Source: Stictocephala bisonia | Taxonomy: Eukaryota; Arthropoda; Insecta; Hemiptera; Membracidae | Assembly (NCBI GenBank): GCA_035578905.1 | Contig: JAQJVL010000004.1 | Coordinates: forward strand, 4,445,582 to 4,509,581 | Length of the DNA stretch: 64,000 nucleotides | Direction: 5' to 3' | Part shown: positions 44,276-56,700 of the stretch, piece after piece | Layout: each line of letters starts with the position of its first letter | How positions within the stretch are numbered: the stretch's first letter is position 1 | Made by a program: the position numbers and the translations under genes | The notes under the pieces: generated by a model | What the model was told of the DNA's origin: nothing | What the model saw: only the letters and a program-made list of their open reading frames with translations | Database searches by the model: none

Positions 44276-44624
44276 AAACTCCAACACACTTGCAAACTTT
44301 TCATACTGTACTTATTTTCGGCCAAGTTCAAGATTTTAAATAAATATTTTTTTAAGGGGAGGGAAGTGTGTGATAGTACAATAGTGATTAGTATATGAGT
44401 CATGACATAAAACACACAAACTCTCACAATTAATTGTTGATTGCATCATAGTAATAATATTACATGTTTGTCTTTTTTACAATACTAAATATTTAAAATA
44501 TATTTTTCATACTAAATGAACACAAAATACGGTCATCTACTAGGTTTTTGTTTTGTACGGTACGGATACATAACGTAAAGTACAAACCGTCCGTACAAAA
44601 TACCGACGTATGGCAACCCTACTT

Positions 44625-45700
44625 AGTGGGAATGAAAGAAATGTATGCATGAATTAAATGTCTTGTTTTATGAAAATGCTAGTAATATTCTTTCATACTT
44701 AATCGTACCGTTATCAAAATCTTTCTCTAATTATACTTTGGTTGGTATCGGAAAAAATAAAATATGTTAAGTAATCTATTCGTTGTGTTGACCTTAACGA
44801 GTTCCATTTTATGTGCATTTTGAAATCACACACATGAAATCAATACATTTTTCTGTCATCATAATTTTGTAACGGAATTGTTTTCCACGCCAATACTGCT
44901 ATTACATAAAAGTAAATTATTTTGATTTAAAGTGCATAAATGTACATATTAACTTTTGTAATGCAATAGATATTATTATATAAACACAAAATCCCTTCAT
45001 ATAATGGCTATTTTTTTTTTTTTTTTATTATTTATTGAAAATCTAATTGATACGTTCGTAAATTAAATGTCAAATTCCTATACGTAAATATTATGAAGAA
45101 AGAAGTGATTGATTCGTTAATTCGTGGCCTTCAGCCATTGTACTTATATATTATACTAGATTTTGTGTGAAATAAACGTGAATAAACTTTACATATATAC
45201 TTATAAAAAAAAAAATAAATAACCTACATATGAGATTCAACTCAATTCTAAGAACTTTGAAATTCGTTGACTGTTCACATCAGTGTGTCCTTTCGACCTT
45301 CAGCTACAGACGACAAAACTGTTATCCTTGGCCTAGTCCAGTTTGTTGCTATATTTGAAAGGTAAATTTGAATAATTATTTTATTTAATAATTAAATATT
45401 GTTTTACATAAATCTTTTACCATTCCTGAGTTACTAATTCTGTGTTTCTCAAAATTTTCAGTTAGGTGGAATTCTAGGTTAGTTGCAAATAATGGTGCAA
45501 TAATTATCTTTAATTCATCAACTGGAAAACTTTCCACAAACAAATTTAAATATTAAAATGTTTTATATGAACTACAGTTAAATTAAGTATGTGATTCTCC
45601 TCAAATAATCTTAATTGCTACATATTATTTTTAAGATGATCAATTATAAATTATATATTTTGTCAGGCATAATAGAAATAATTCACTGTTGATTCCATAA
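44625..45700. other. AT-rich stretch, nothing recognised
   Basis: T run near 45010-45027. No gene recognised. Confidence 0.35.
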
Positions 45701-45714
45701 TATACCATACTATA

Positions 45715-46450
45715 CCACCCAGCCAATATATTACTTAACTATATTTACTCCCCGTGGGTACAAGGTAGTATGTTCAAAAGCTTACTCAACTCGGGTTTTT
45801 AGGACTTACAGCACTTTGAAATCAGACGCCAACCGCTGTTCAAGTCAAGTTCTTAAGCCAATAGCTCAAAAACATAAAATGAAATCCATAAAACAAAAAA
45901 AGATAAATTAAAAAACCAAGTGAAGCAACATTTTAAACAAACCACGTAACGTAGTACCCACGGTAACTATCTTTGGTTAGGTGGTATATTGACTGGGTTG
46001 TCACGTTACTTTTTCGAGAAGTATGCTGTTGAACTTAATTCATAAAACGGTTTGCACCTTTTTCTAAGTGCTGTAAGTCCAAGTAAAATGTTGAATAAAT
46101 GGTGTAATATCCATGGTATAGTAAAAATATAACATGACATCCCAACCAATGTTCCACATAAGTATACTTATTTCCTGTGGGTATTACCTAGTATATTCTG
46201 TATATTATTTGTTCAACAGCGAATTTCTCGAAAAATTAGCAAGACAACCCAGCCAATACACTACATATCTAAAGGTACTTCAATTGGGTATTACATTTTT
46301 TATTCAAAATCTTGCTTCACTTGGTTTTTACAACTTCTAACTTTAAAATCAGGAGGAAACCACTGTTTGAGTCAAGTTTAACAGCAGCATTTCTCAAAAA
46401 ATGCAACAAAACCTCAGCCAATACTACATATAGTAAATGTACATCCTATG
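45715..46450. repeat. Four diverged ~150-200-bp units, two arranged as a foldback
   Basis: CACCCAGCCAATA...GTGGGTA...GGACTTACAGCACTTTGAAA (45717-45830) recurs in inverse at 45955-46090. It recurs directly, more diverged, at 46140-46250 and 46246-46440, marked by CCCA(A/G)CCAAT and (C)TGTTCAA/GTTTGAGTCAAG. Confidence 0.65.
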
Positions 46451-46479
46451 GGTGATGTATTTTCAATTTATAATTTGTG

Positions 46480-46905
46480 ATGTAATTTCAATAGATTTAA
46501 AGGCATTACCACTTAATCTAACTTTTGTTTGACACGTCCTACCATCTCGTCTGTCTTCTGCTGTTGTCCGCCAGTTCAGCCAGGCTCCCAGTTGTAAGTC
46601 TTTCCTTACTCCATCCACCCATCTCGTACGAGGTCTCCCTACTGGTCTTCTTCCTTCCACTGCCATATCCATAGCCATCCTAGGAAATCTCTCCTCACTC
46701 ATTCTAACCACATGTCTAGCCCATTCCAATTTCCTACTTCTTAAAACTCCTATAATAAATGGTTCTTGATACAAATTGTTTAGTTCTTCGTTATGTCTTC
46801 TTCTCCATTCTCTTGTTTCTAAATCAAGAACTGGACCAGAAACATTCCTTAGCACTCTTCTTTCAAATATCAGGAGTCGACTCAGATCTAAACTTAAAAA
46901 AAATT
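46480..46905 (-). pseudogene. LINE RT C-terminal tail (RTE-like, 'GRPRTRW' type)
   Basis: A minus-strand open frame (46855-46463, extending upstream as SRLLIFERRVLRNVSGP) reads EWRRRHNEELNNLYQEPFII. It continues RSRKLEWARHVVRMSEERFP, then EGRRPVGRPRTRWVDGVRKD. The conserved 'W-(A)-GH-V-x-RM' and 'GRP-(R)-x-RW-x-D-x-(V)-x-x-DL' motifs are found at the C-terminus of many endonuclease-RT proteins of RTE-like LINEs. The piece is 5' truncated; it is open for 130 codons, so fairly young. Confidence 0.85.
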
Positions 46906-47047
46906 AAAAACACCATGAATAGAAGGAAGTTACTTTAGATTAGTGACTCATGACTCATCTCAAAAAGCCACCCAAGCGTAGCTTATTTGTCCCTTGTTTA
47001 TTCCACTGCTACCATATGGCTTATTAATACACATTTATGAGAGGTTA

Positions 47048-47270
47048 TGAGGTAATGTCCGGTTAAGCAAATTCATGATGTAACATCCGGCTAAGCAAGG
47101 TCATGAAGTAACTTCCGGCTAAGCAAAGTAATGATGTAACATCCGGCTAAGCAAAGTCATGAGGTATGTCTGGCTAAGCAAGGTTGTAAGGTAAGGTTCG
47201 GCTTAGCAATGGGGTAACATCCGGCTAAGCAAGCTCTTGAGGTAACGTCCGGCTAAGCAAGGCAATGGAG
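47048..47270 (+). repeat. 28-bp minisatellite, ~8 units
   Basis: The core (A/G)TCCGGCTAAGCAA recurs at 28-bp steps (47058, 47086, 47114, 47142, then slightly irregular), followed by a variable (A/G)(G/A)(G/T)(T/C)ATGA(G/T)GTAAC part. Units differ by one to several bases. Confidence 0.9.
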
Positions 47271-47410
47271 TTAGTGAGTGGGACCCCCTTTACCAAGGCT
47301 CCTTGCACTTAGAAACATAACCTTGCCAAGTTGCTGATTTTAGAGAATTAAATAAATCAAGTCCACTCATGACGTACCTATTTTATGGCACCTCGAACAG
47401 TTAGGCATTC

Positions 47411-47427
47411 AGGTTAGGTTAGGTTAG
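47411..47427 (+). repeat. Short TTAGG tract
   Basis: About three and a half tandem copies of the arthropod telomeric pentamer, directly upstream of a SINE head. Confidence 0.8.
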
Positions 47428-47429
47428 TA

Positions 47430-47488
47430 GGCGAGCCAGTGGCCGAGTGGTCTAAGGCGTCAGGACTTTGAGCTTTGGTTGGTTAGAG
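47430..47488 (+). mobile_element. SINE head, truncated copy 2
   Basis: GCGAGCCAGTGGCCGAGTGG and the following GTCTAAGGCGTCAGGACTTTGAGC match 7946-7992 almost exactly, including the A box. The B box and body are missing. Confidence 0.85.
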
Positions 47489-50096
47489 TTAAAATCATGC
47501 AAATCAATATTACATACAGATGGTTGTTTGAATATTCCTTGGAAGGTTCAATTCACATAAATCACTATTATATTCAGCTGGTTGTTTGAACCTCCCTTGG
47601 AAGGAATGGGTTTTACCGAGCTGATCAAATGGGCTGTGAGGTGTGATTCGAGAAAATTGAAATGGAACATCGAGTTAAACTAGTCTTGTGATCTTGATGT
47701 AAAGTCTTAGACTTGGAAATACATAATCTACCAATTTCTTTATTACTGGTGGTAACTTGAAAAGTTAGGATGAGTCAGAATCAGAAAATAATTTTATTTC
47801 ATTTTTGTTTTTCATTAAACTAACATATTTTTATGTAAGACATATAATTCTCAAAGGTTCTGAGGGTGAGAATGAGTTTTCAAAACATAACAGGAATAAA
47901 AACTATAGGTACAGGAAGTAATTTATTAGAATATGTTTTATTAAATGAAAATTTAAGAAATGTTTCTCATTATTTATTTGTGATATACTGATAACAAATA
48001 CTACATTCTAACAACAACAGGATAGACACATCCATCAGTCAGCAAACAATCAGTCAAATCAATTATCTAATTTGTCATGAAGGTTTTTAACATTTTGATC
48101 AGGTTTTTTTAATAAATACCAAAAAGCATACTTTGTACTCAAGACTTTTGAGACAGTTCAAAGCAATTGGCAATTAATCTAAAATATATAAATAGAGTAT
48201 CTTAATATAATATTTTCAATGTTTGTTTTCAGCTATAATCCAATGTCCTGCATTGGCTGTAATATTTACAGTCTTATCGTATAGTTTAAATTATCATTGT
48301 TATTTACAGACAATACTGACAACGAGTTATCCTTGTAATTCCAGAAGTTTTCCTCCATGGAACAAATATAATCTACCCGATTCTGAATCATAGAACCCGA
48401 TACTGAATACATTCTTCCAGTCTAATGCTAGACACGTTTAGTATTGATTCTTATCTAATTTTGTTTCGATACAGTTCAAAATAACTATATATAAATGTAT
48501 ATTAGAGTTCAATACATTTGTCGTAAGTTGTATCTTAGTGTTATCTGAATATAAATTATTTGTAAAAATGCTTTTGAAATTATATATTCGTGGACATTTA
48601 TGTAAAAAATACAAACTAAGGGACACTTTGAACATATAATATGTTGACATTGTCACTTGCTGCGCTCACACCTATCACAGCCTTTTTCCTCGATCAATCA
48701 TATCTCAAGTTAAATCACATGACCATCAGTTATATATTACAAAATAGGTTATACAAGTGATTTATTTCAGCCTACAACACAAAGAGAAAGATTTTTCACT
48801 AACATTCTTCAAAAGTAAGGTAATTTTCTGAATAGAGACTAATTAAACGAGATATAATTCCAAACTGTGAAAGTTATATTAGATTTTAGATTTGATCAAG
48901 TACTTTTAAGTTATAGGTCAAGAATTTTGCCGTTTATGGCTATATTTCCTGTAGGTTTAACTATTTTCAAAAGACCTGTATGCCTGAACCTTGTTTTGTG
49001 AAATAATGTTTTGAGATAGAAAAAAGTTAAAAGGCCAAATTTGACAAAAATATTGTATGATTGAAAATCGATCAGATTTGAAATGTTACCAGCCATTTTC
49101 AAGTGTATCAATATCAAATATATCAATAGTGTGAGCTGTGCGCAGTCAGATTTCTGGTTAGTATAAGCTTCCCTCATTTATTCAAAAGTAAGTCTGTCTT
49201 CTTCTATTTTATCAAAAGAAAAATGAAAAAGCTAAAGTTGTAAACAAATTAGCACCTGATTGAAAATTTCATCAGATTTGAAATTATGACAGCTGCTTTT
49301 ACAAAGTGCAAGCTATGAACAAACCATATCTGGCTACCATTTTCTTTATGAGTGAAAAAATTAATCTTCTATGGAATTTTTCGGGAGTTTTAGAGACTGA
49401 GATCTGTCTAAAAAGTCAATAATATTTATTAGACATGTCTTCTAGGCCTATTTAACAAAAATAACTTGCCAAATAGACAATTTAGAAACTCTAATAATTA
49501 GTTGCGATGAATTAGAAAGACATGTAATATTTATAAATAGAACTAACCAATTGGTGACATAATTAATTAAAAACAAAAAATCTTAACAAAATGAGCAAAA
49601 CTTGTACGGTGTCTGATGCTGTTGACTAAACATTCAACATTACATTAGAAGCATCTCTCCGCCAATATGAGTATCATGGGGTGGGTCTTGATTCCTTAAA
49701 GTGCTAATAATTTTGATAAATGAGTCAGTCAGTCACTAGTATCATGAATCATTACAATAAAATATTAACATATTCCACACACAAAACATATATTTAATAT
49801 TAATACTAGAAATGGCCATTCACTTAATTTTTGGGTAGTTGTAGTCATTTATGTTTATTTTTTATTCGTTTTGCTGTAATACTACTTACACTGGTCCCAC
49901 ACTATTCGCGAATATGCCTGAATGTTTGTAAATTTTACCAATTTTTGGCCAAGTGTAGGAACCTCACGGGTAATGACTAGGAATGTTCAGCTTAACAGCC
50001 GAACAGTTTTGAGTTTGAGGATATTTGGCCGGTTTTGCTTTTGGGGTTGTTTTTTTCGGCTATATCAAAGATATATTTACGCATCACAGATAGTCC

Positions 50097-50100
<4 letters not shown>
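47489..50100. other. AT-rich stretch with weak internal repetition
   Basis: ATGATTGAAAATCGATCAGATTTGAAAT (49056) is echoed as GATTGAAAATTTCATCAGATTTGAAAT near 49258, with similar following text, a diverged ~195-bp repeat. The CTTGGAAGG(T/A) motif repeats at 47539 and 47597. No gene. Confidence 0.4.

Positions 50101-50101
<1 letters not shown>

Positions 50102-50146
<45 letters not shown>
50102..50146. repeat. (TA)n microsatellite
   Basis: About 22 uninterrupted TA units. Confidence 0.95.
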
Positions 50147-50151
<5 letters not shown>

Positions 50152-53100
50152 CTCAAGGCTATGTAAAATCAAAATTGCATTAGCTACATCAAAAATATCT
50201 TCTAGGTTAGCACGTTTCCTGGCTCCTATCTTGATATTAAATTTCTATTACAGAAATTATAATAAATGATCTTTTTACTGCTTTTTGCCTCTAATATAAA
50301 GCAGCTCTCCAACATTTAATAAAACATTATCTTTAATATCATTTTTAATTGCTTAGCTAATTAACTTATAAATAAAATTGATTTTTCTATTAAATGTCTA
50401 TACAAAGTACAGTAAGGGAGATTGAATCATCAATAAACAAACTAAATTTAAAGCTAAAATATTTTAAGTCATGCCACATAAAGCCTACTCTGTACCATAT
50501 TAAAATATGTAATTGTTAAACATACATTACACTTGGTTAGTTTATTTGACCTAATTATGCCCAAGTTATTATATAACATGAGTCTTAACTGATTGTGGAT
50601 GGCAGAATAACTGGTGTCAATATGTAATTACTATTATCGGTCATTGAAATCTCTTATTTTTAATTTGTGATTGACTTAAGTAAAAGTGTCGTTGAACTAC
50701 ACTGCACAGTCCATCGAGTTCCACTTCAGCATGGAACTTTGGATCAAATTAAATGTCTTTTATACTTTATACAGCTTTATTTATTCATGCTGCCATAGCT
50801 ATCGTTTAAGGTAGGTCAGCACATTTTATTGATTGGGTATGATTTAAACTATACTTTCTTATGTTCTTTGTTTATTTTCACCAAGTAGATATGGTCACGA
50901 TAGATGATAAATTAAATACAGATTTGTAAAAAGAGTTTTTCTTATTATTTTTTAACAAAAACTAAAAAGTGATCTTATTCTCTTTATTTCATAAAAACTT
51001 TCACACAAGGTTGTCTTACGCTAAAAACTTGGAGCAATAAATTAACTCTACCACAATATTAAATATCTTATTACTTCATAATACAAACATTATTAATTTT
51101 TTTTAAATTGACTGCCATGTGTATGTGCCATGCCTAGTTTAAAAAAAACATTGTTTATTGCTAGATTCTAATATGATTGTAAAATACGTTTTGTCAGTAA
51201 TTTAGCTGTGATATTTTTTTTAAAACATTGTTCTAGTTCATTATTCATTTAATTCTTCATCTGTCTCGTCTCACCATTTCCTCACCACCTTCATCAGTAT
51301 CCTCGCTTAGTCAGTTGATATCTTCATTGATTACACATTGGTAATATTTTTCAACTTTTAGATGTACATTGCAATAGGAACTTTTAGTTTTGTAACTAAC
51401 ATAAGTAAGTCTGGCTAGTGTGACCTCCAAACTACAAACGGGAGTAGCAGGAGAGGAAAAGTATCGTTACTTATTATATCACTGGAAATCAAACTCTGAT
51501 TGGCTGTTCGGTAAGCACTATCTCCTCAGCTACAGCCGCTCTAACAACATGATTTATTTAGTTTTTATGATAAATTTATAAAAATTCTCCTCCATTTTTA
51601 TATACATTATCTTTTCAAAGGAACTTGGCCATTTATTTTAAATTTACCTTGAAACAGTACATATTTATATTTAAGTACTTATAAAATGTTGGTTCCTCCG
51701 AACACAAATTGTGTTTATCATCAGTATGGAATGAAATCAAAATTATTTAATTTCCTAAACAATACAACATAATTTTACAACATAACAGAAAATTAAAGAA
51801 ATACTGATTTTCTTACACTTTAATATAAAACAATAAATAGCCCACATGGGTAGGTTTCCTATATGTATGCTGAGTTGTTATTATAGTATATATGTTTAAT
51901 TTAAAGCTGAGCATATATAAGAGTTGTTAAACTACTAGTTGTTTTGGAAACTCTGATGAAAAAAACAACAATAATGAAGAGAAATACAAATTTAAGAACT
52001 TTAGTTACTTAATTGAAGAGTTATGATAGTTGTCAAAATTTGAAGAATTATGAAGAGATAGTTGAGGGATGCTGCTTAACGTTTGGAAAACCATTTCATA
52101 CTCAGTATTATCATATTATAATAGCATACATTAGCAAAGCTCAGTTGTTTTACTTGCAACCAAGCGATGCTAGCGAACCTAGTGGTGAGGTAGCAAATAA
52201 CTGGTGAGGTAATCAGCTGTTGTAGCACACGTAATTGTCGTTTATGTCAAAAGTGGTGTTAAAAGTCTTAAGTGCCCTTTATACAACAAAAGGAACTCCT
52301 AGAATAAAGAAACATAGAAAAAAATGTATAATTAGAAGAACAAAACTTCATACTCTTGTTTGTATAAAAATTAGTATTATTAACTGACACCAATCCGTAC
52401 TCTATATATGTATGTATGTGTATATACAAATATATGAATAAAGAATTGTTGACTTTGAATTAATATAAGTCTGCAACATGACTACTACGAGCGCTAGCGT
52501 CGAGCCGGTTGCAATTTTCTCAAGAGTAAGCTTCGCTACTATGTATATTATGCTGTGGTATTATGTTGAGGATGGAATCAATTGTGATGTGTTTAGGGGG
52601 GAGGGGAAGAGGGGGCACACTAGCTCAAAGATATTGTTAATAATGTTCTCTGTACCCGCAAATCCCAGATCACTAATCCATAATGAAACATAAAACAGTA
52701 TTACAACATAGACAAGGTTGGAATGGATAATAAGTTATATTGTGAGTATCTTAATTATGTGTACAATGTAGATTGGTTTGTTAGAAGATTTTTTTAAATG
52801 CAGTATAACTTCAGTTACATTACAAACATGACAGGTATAGCTCAATTACATTTATGTATAGCATGACCTAGATGTTGAATGTAAGTGAGTAAAATTCAAT
52901 AAATGATAAAGCCAAATGTATTTTACCTAAAAAAACTTATGACTGCAGCTGAGTTGCAATAAGTAGGGCACATTTATTTGCAAAGATAACCTTGGGATGA
53001 TAAACTTGCAGAGTGCATTAGTAAGACAATGACATTTAGCAATTAAAGGTTATTGAACATGCAAAACACACTAATATTTATAACAGTTTTGTATGATTTA

Positions 53101-53801
53101 AGTCCTAAAATAAAACCGATTACATTAATCCATTTTTTTATGACAATGTTTGAAAGTGGTTCAGTGTACTAAATTAATAGTAAATAATTTACCTGAGAAA
53201 ATCTGATTCGTGTAATTTCATTAGGCGGTGGGAATGGGCATTCTTGGTGACTTTAAATTTGATCAGTGACTTGTGCCGTGGCTCCCAACTGTCATCCTAA
53301 TGAAGTTGATGGCCCTCACACGGCGTTGTTCATAGCATCATCCAATATACCACATACAAATCATCAGTATTGTAGCAGCGATTAAAGGCATGTTTAAACG
53401 TAAATTTATTATCGGTTTGAATTTTCAATGTGTTTTTATTGCAAAATAATATATAAAATTGTGATCTTTCCTGTAAATACAAGTAATTTCTATGATGTCA
53501 TACCAGACAACTTTAGGCAGGCTACATGAAGGTGGTGTAAGAACTCAAACACCCTAGTATACAAAATAATTGTAAGATGCTTAACCAATACCATCCACAC
53601 AAAAAACTTCAAAAATCAATAATACAATTTTTATGCAAAATCATTTTAACAAAATTAAATTTTCACTGTCCTTCATAATGTCTAATATTTGTAACAATAT
53701 TCCTATAAAAGGAATTGCAAAGTGCAAAGTGCAAAGTTCTCCCATTCAGGAGAACAATTTCAACTATAATAAAAATATTTTCAAAATACAGTTTTCAATA
53801 T
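50147..53801. other. AT-rich stretch, no recognised gene
   Basis: No exon-like frame with flanking splice sites, TIR pair or RNA gene recognised. 52480-52620 is slightly GC-richer with a purine-rich AGGGGGGAGGGG tract. Confidence 0.35.
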
Positions 53802-53805
53802 TTAA

Positions 53806-54155
53806 GGGTCTACAGAGGCTGTCAGCCATGTTAGTTTTAATCCCATAAGAACAATGTTATTTGCAAATTCATATTTTTCGTTATTTATTGACGAAAAGTT
53901 GTGTATGAGGTTTCATTTTAAAATTTATCATACGCGAAAAGGGTTTGCTTTTGATATTTTGAATACATACACCTAGTTTTGAAAAATAGGTAAAAAATAA
54001 ACGCGCAATTTTATTCTTGATCAAATACAATTTTTGGAAAAAATCTGTTTGAAAATAACTGTTTAGTTTGGATACACGTGATTGTATGTCCGGTTCGAGA
54101 ATAACATTGTTCTTATAGGATTAAAACCAACATGGCTGACAGCCTCTGTAGACTC
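53806..54155. mobile_element. 350-bp MITE with ~55-bp TIRs and TTAA target site
   Basis: The left end from 53806 and the inverse of the right end to 54155 match closely over ~55 bases (GTCTACAGAGGCTGTCAGCC is shared exactly). TTAA lies directly outside both ends (53802-53805, 54156-54159). TTAA duplication is the hallmark of piggyBac-type insertion, although the GGG... terminus is not the usual CCC. No coding capacity. Confidence 0.88.
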
Positions 54156-54159
54156 TTAA

Positions 54160-54780
54160 AGTAGGAACGCTGTAACAAAATACTCTTTACATAAGTATAA
54201 TGTACTCTTCTAAAGTATAATATTTATAATATCCCTTATTTTAATCTACTGTAAAATACCTGTTCTGTGAACAGTAGTTGAAACAATTTCTATTTAATAA
54301 ACAGGTATAACTCCTTTTTTTAACTGTCATACATTTTTATTTCTATCATTTTTAAATTTCAATGAGGAACTTACATATTTTGGTACTTCCGTATCCTAAC
54401 CTATATACATTGAAATTATATTTATATAAATATATTCTCATATTCTCAGTATTGACTATTTGTTCAAAAAGGTTTCTTTGCTTTACCAAGATCCTTTTTA
54501 TCTGCATTATAATAGGATACTGATTTACCTACCTTGTCAACATACACATAGATCTTTGTATGTTTTGTACCATACATATACACAATACCCTGAAATCAAT
54601 TAAAATATTGAAAAATATACTCAAATGAATGCAATAAAAAAGATTTTAGTGACAGACGGTTGGAACAATTAATTATTTCCATTATTCACTTATCTTCTGA
54701 AGAAAATATTACAATGACTAAGATAAGTTTATGTTTTTTTCCTGACTTCTGTTGATTACAACTATTTACAAATAAACAAA
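54160..54780. other. AT-rich stretch, nothing recognised
   Basis: No feature seen between the MITE and the hAT element. Confidence 0.4.
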
Positions 54781-55211
54781 ACTTAACTCAGGGGCGGATT
54801 AAAGGGGGGCGACTGCCCCCCCCCCCCCGTCTGCTAAGATGGTTGAAAGTTTTTGTGTAGTAATAAAAAACTAAAATGTATTTGATAAATTAGTGTTGTG
54901 GTTTCTAATTTCAATCCTTTTAGAAAGATACTAGTATTATTAGAATATCCAATAAGTATTAAATACAGTATTAATGACATAAGTGATGGAAAGACTATTG
55001 CTTCCACTCGCTGCAGAGGACCGCACCTCTATCACCGACAATATTTTCAGACGAGGTTTTGGAAGTTTATAGAACAAATATGTTCCTACCGCAATCTATT
55101 GTAGCAAAGAGCGAAGTTTCAGTAACCTCAGGAGATGCTGAAACTATCTTAGACAGTGAACTAGGTGTGATTTGTTAAAGATTCTGTGATCTTTTAGGAA
55201 TTCAAAAACAA

Positions 55212-55547
55212 ATGTTTGCCTTAGAACTGAAGGCTGAGTATGAACAATGGCTAGTAAAATGGAATAGACTAATTGACAGTGGAAAATGCATCCCTTTCTC
55301 AGCATTAGATGTTTATAATCAAAGCCATCCAGTACTGTTCCCATTGATAAAACAGCTACTGCATGTTATACTAACTTTGCCCGTCAGTATAGCCAGTGCT
55401 GAAAGATCTTTCTCCACCCTTCAAACTCTCAAAACATATTTAAAATCTAAATGTGGTAATAGTCGGCTTAATAGACTGGCAATGTTGTACATCCATCGGG
55501 ACATAATAAATGTGGATAAAGAAAAAGTGATAAACAAATTCTTATGA
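55212..55547 (+). pseudogene. hAT transposase C-terminus (hATC dimerisation domain)
   Basis: An open frame of 111 codons reads KAEYEQWLVKWNRLID and then HPVLFPLIKQLLHVILTLPV. It continues SIASAERSFSTLQTLKTYLK, then SRLNRLAMLYIHRDI and a stop. The 'LP-V-S-x-A-S-(A)-ERSFS-x-L-x-x-(L)-KT-(Y)-L' motif identifies the hATC domain of the zinc-finger-MYM/ZBED-like hAT group. The zinc-finger and most of the catalytic core are missing. A diverged upstream piece (55004-55100) is out of frame. The frame itself has no stop, but a complete transposase cannot be made from this copy. Confidence 0.9.
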
Positions 55548-55971
55548 TGAAGGAAATAAGGAAGCATAATTTGTTGTTATAATGTTTCTGTACTCAGGAT
55601 TTGTTTGGTTATTTTTTGTAGTTTTAGTTGTGTACTCAAGCATATTCATTACTCCTAATTTGCATTATACTTTTAATTTTTTATCATACATACTTAACAA
55701 CATTTAAGTATTAAGGTTTTCGATACAGATCTATATTAAGAATGAAAAATGCTTAATAGTTATTTAAAGATTTTTATCAGTTATTTAAAGATACAGTTTA
55801 GTTACATTTAAAATAACAGAAATATTGTTTTTTTTATTACTAACAATATTTTGTAGGATTTAAAATAGCAAAAATGAAAAAAGATTATATAACCCCCATT
55901 TGTTTATTGCAACCTTATTATTATTACTAGATATTTTGTTATCTGTAAAAGTTATTGACTTTGTTTTTTGA

Positions 55972-56130
55972 GGTTAACTAATCCAATGTTATTTGCAGTG
56001 TTTACATTTCTGTTATTTACTAACAATATTTTGCTATTGGTAAATGTTAATGAATTAGTTTTTTGGGGTTAACTAATTCAATGTTATTTGCAGTATTTAC
56101 ATTTACGTTATTTACAAACAATACTCTTAA
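55972..56130 (+). repeat. 95-bp tandem duplication inside the hAT element
   Basis: GGTTAACTAAT(C/T)CAATGTTA followed by TTTGCAGT(G/A)TTTACATTT occurs at 55972 and again 95 bp later. Confidence 0.8.
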
Positions 56131-56700
56131 TGCCGCGTGATAACTAACGCTTTCATCCAGTATGTCTACAAATAAAATTTTTTAAGAACATCGCTACAGT
56201 ATTAAATACTGTACAATCACAGATTTTATTCCTAGTACTAAAAATTAGTTGTAGGATTTTATGGACTTTTAGAGTAGGAAAACAGCTGTTTTTTGATAAA
56301 AAATTATTGAAGTCTGTTTAACTGTCTATAAGTTTATTTTCACAGTCAACCAATAACCACTTTGTAAGAGAAAGTATTTCTGAACTTAAAATTAAAAGGT
56401 AATTTCAACTTTTAAGTTCGTATGCTTAAATGGTCAAGATATGGTATGTTAATGCGAGAACATTCTGTTTTAACAAAATTGTCTTATTTTTTGCTAAAAA
56501 ATTTTGAAGTCAATTCATGTTTTTTTGACCTCTTAATTCTTGTTATTTAAGAGTTAAAAATGATCCAAAAATTCATAATTTGACACTTAAATTTTAAAAG
56601 CCCTGGACCCCCCTCCTGGCTGGGGGGTATTCCATAACCCCCAGACCCCCAGTACCACAAACCCCCCCAATCACATCCTTAATCTGCCCCTGACTTAACT

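Larger units (their letters stand above)
54789..56692 (+). mobile_element. hAT element, internally deleted, with perfect 8-bp target duplication
   Basis: The left terminus CAGGGGCGGATTAAAGG and the inverse of the right terminus (CAGGGGCAGATTAAGG) form TIRs. ACTTAACT flanks both sides (54781-54788 and 56693-56700), an exact 8-bp duplication as expected for hAT. C-rich subterminal tracts follow both TIRs (54815-54828 and 56609-56670). Only the transposase C-terminus remains inside (55212-55547), so the element is 1.9 kb instead of the usual 2.5-4 kb. Confidence 0.93.

Noticed and set aside
44104..44343. 79-codon + strand frame
   Set aside because: The minus strand encodes a clear hATC domain here; the + frame has no motif.
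47048..47270. CRISPR-like array
   Set aside because: Units are contiguous 28-bp repeats with no unique spacers, and the DNA is eukaryotic.
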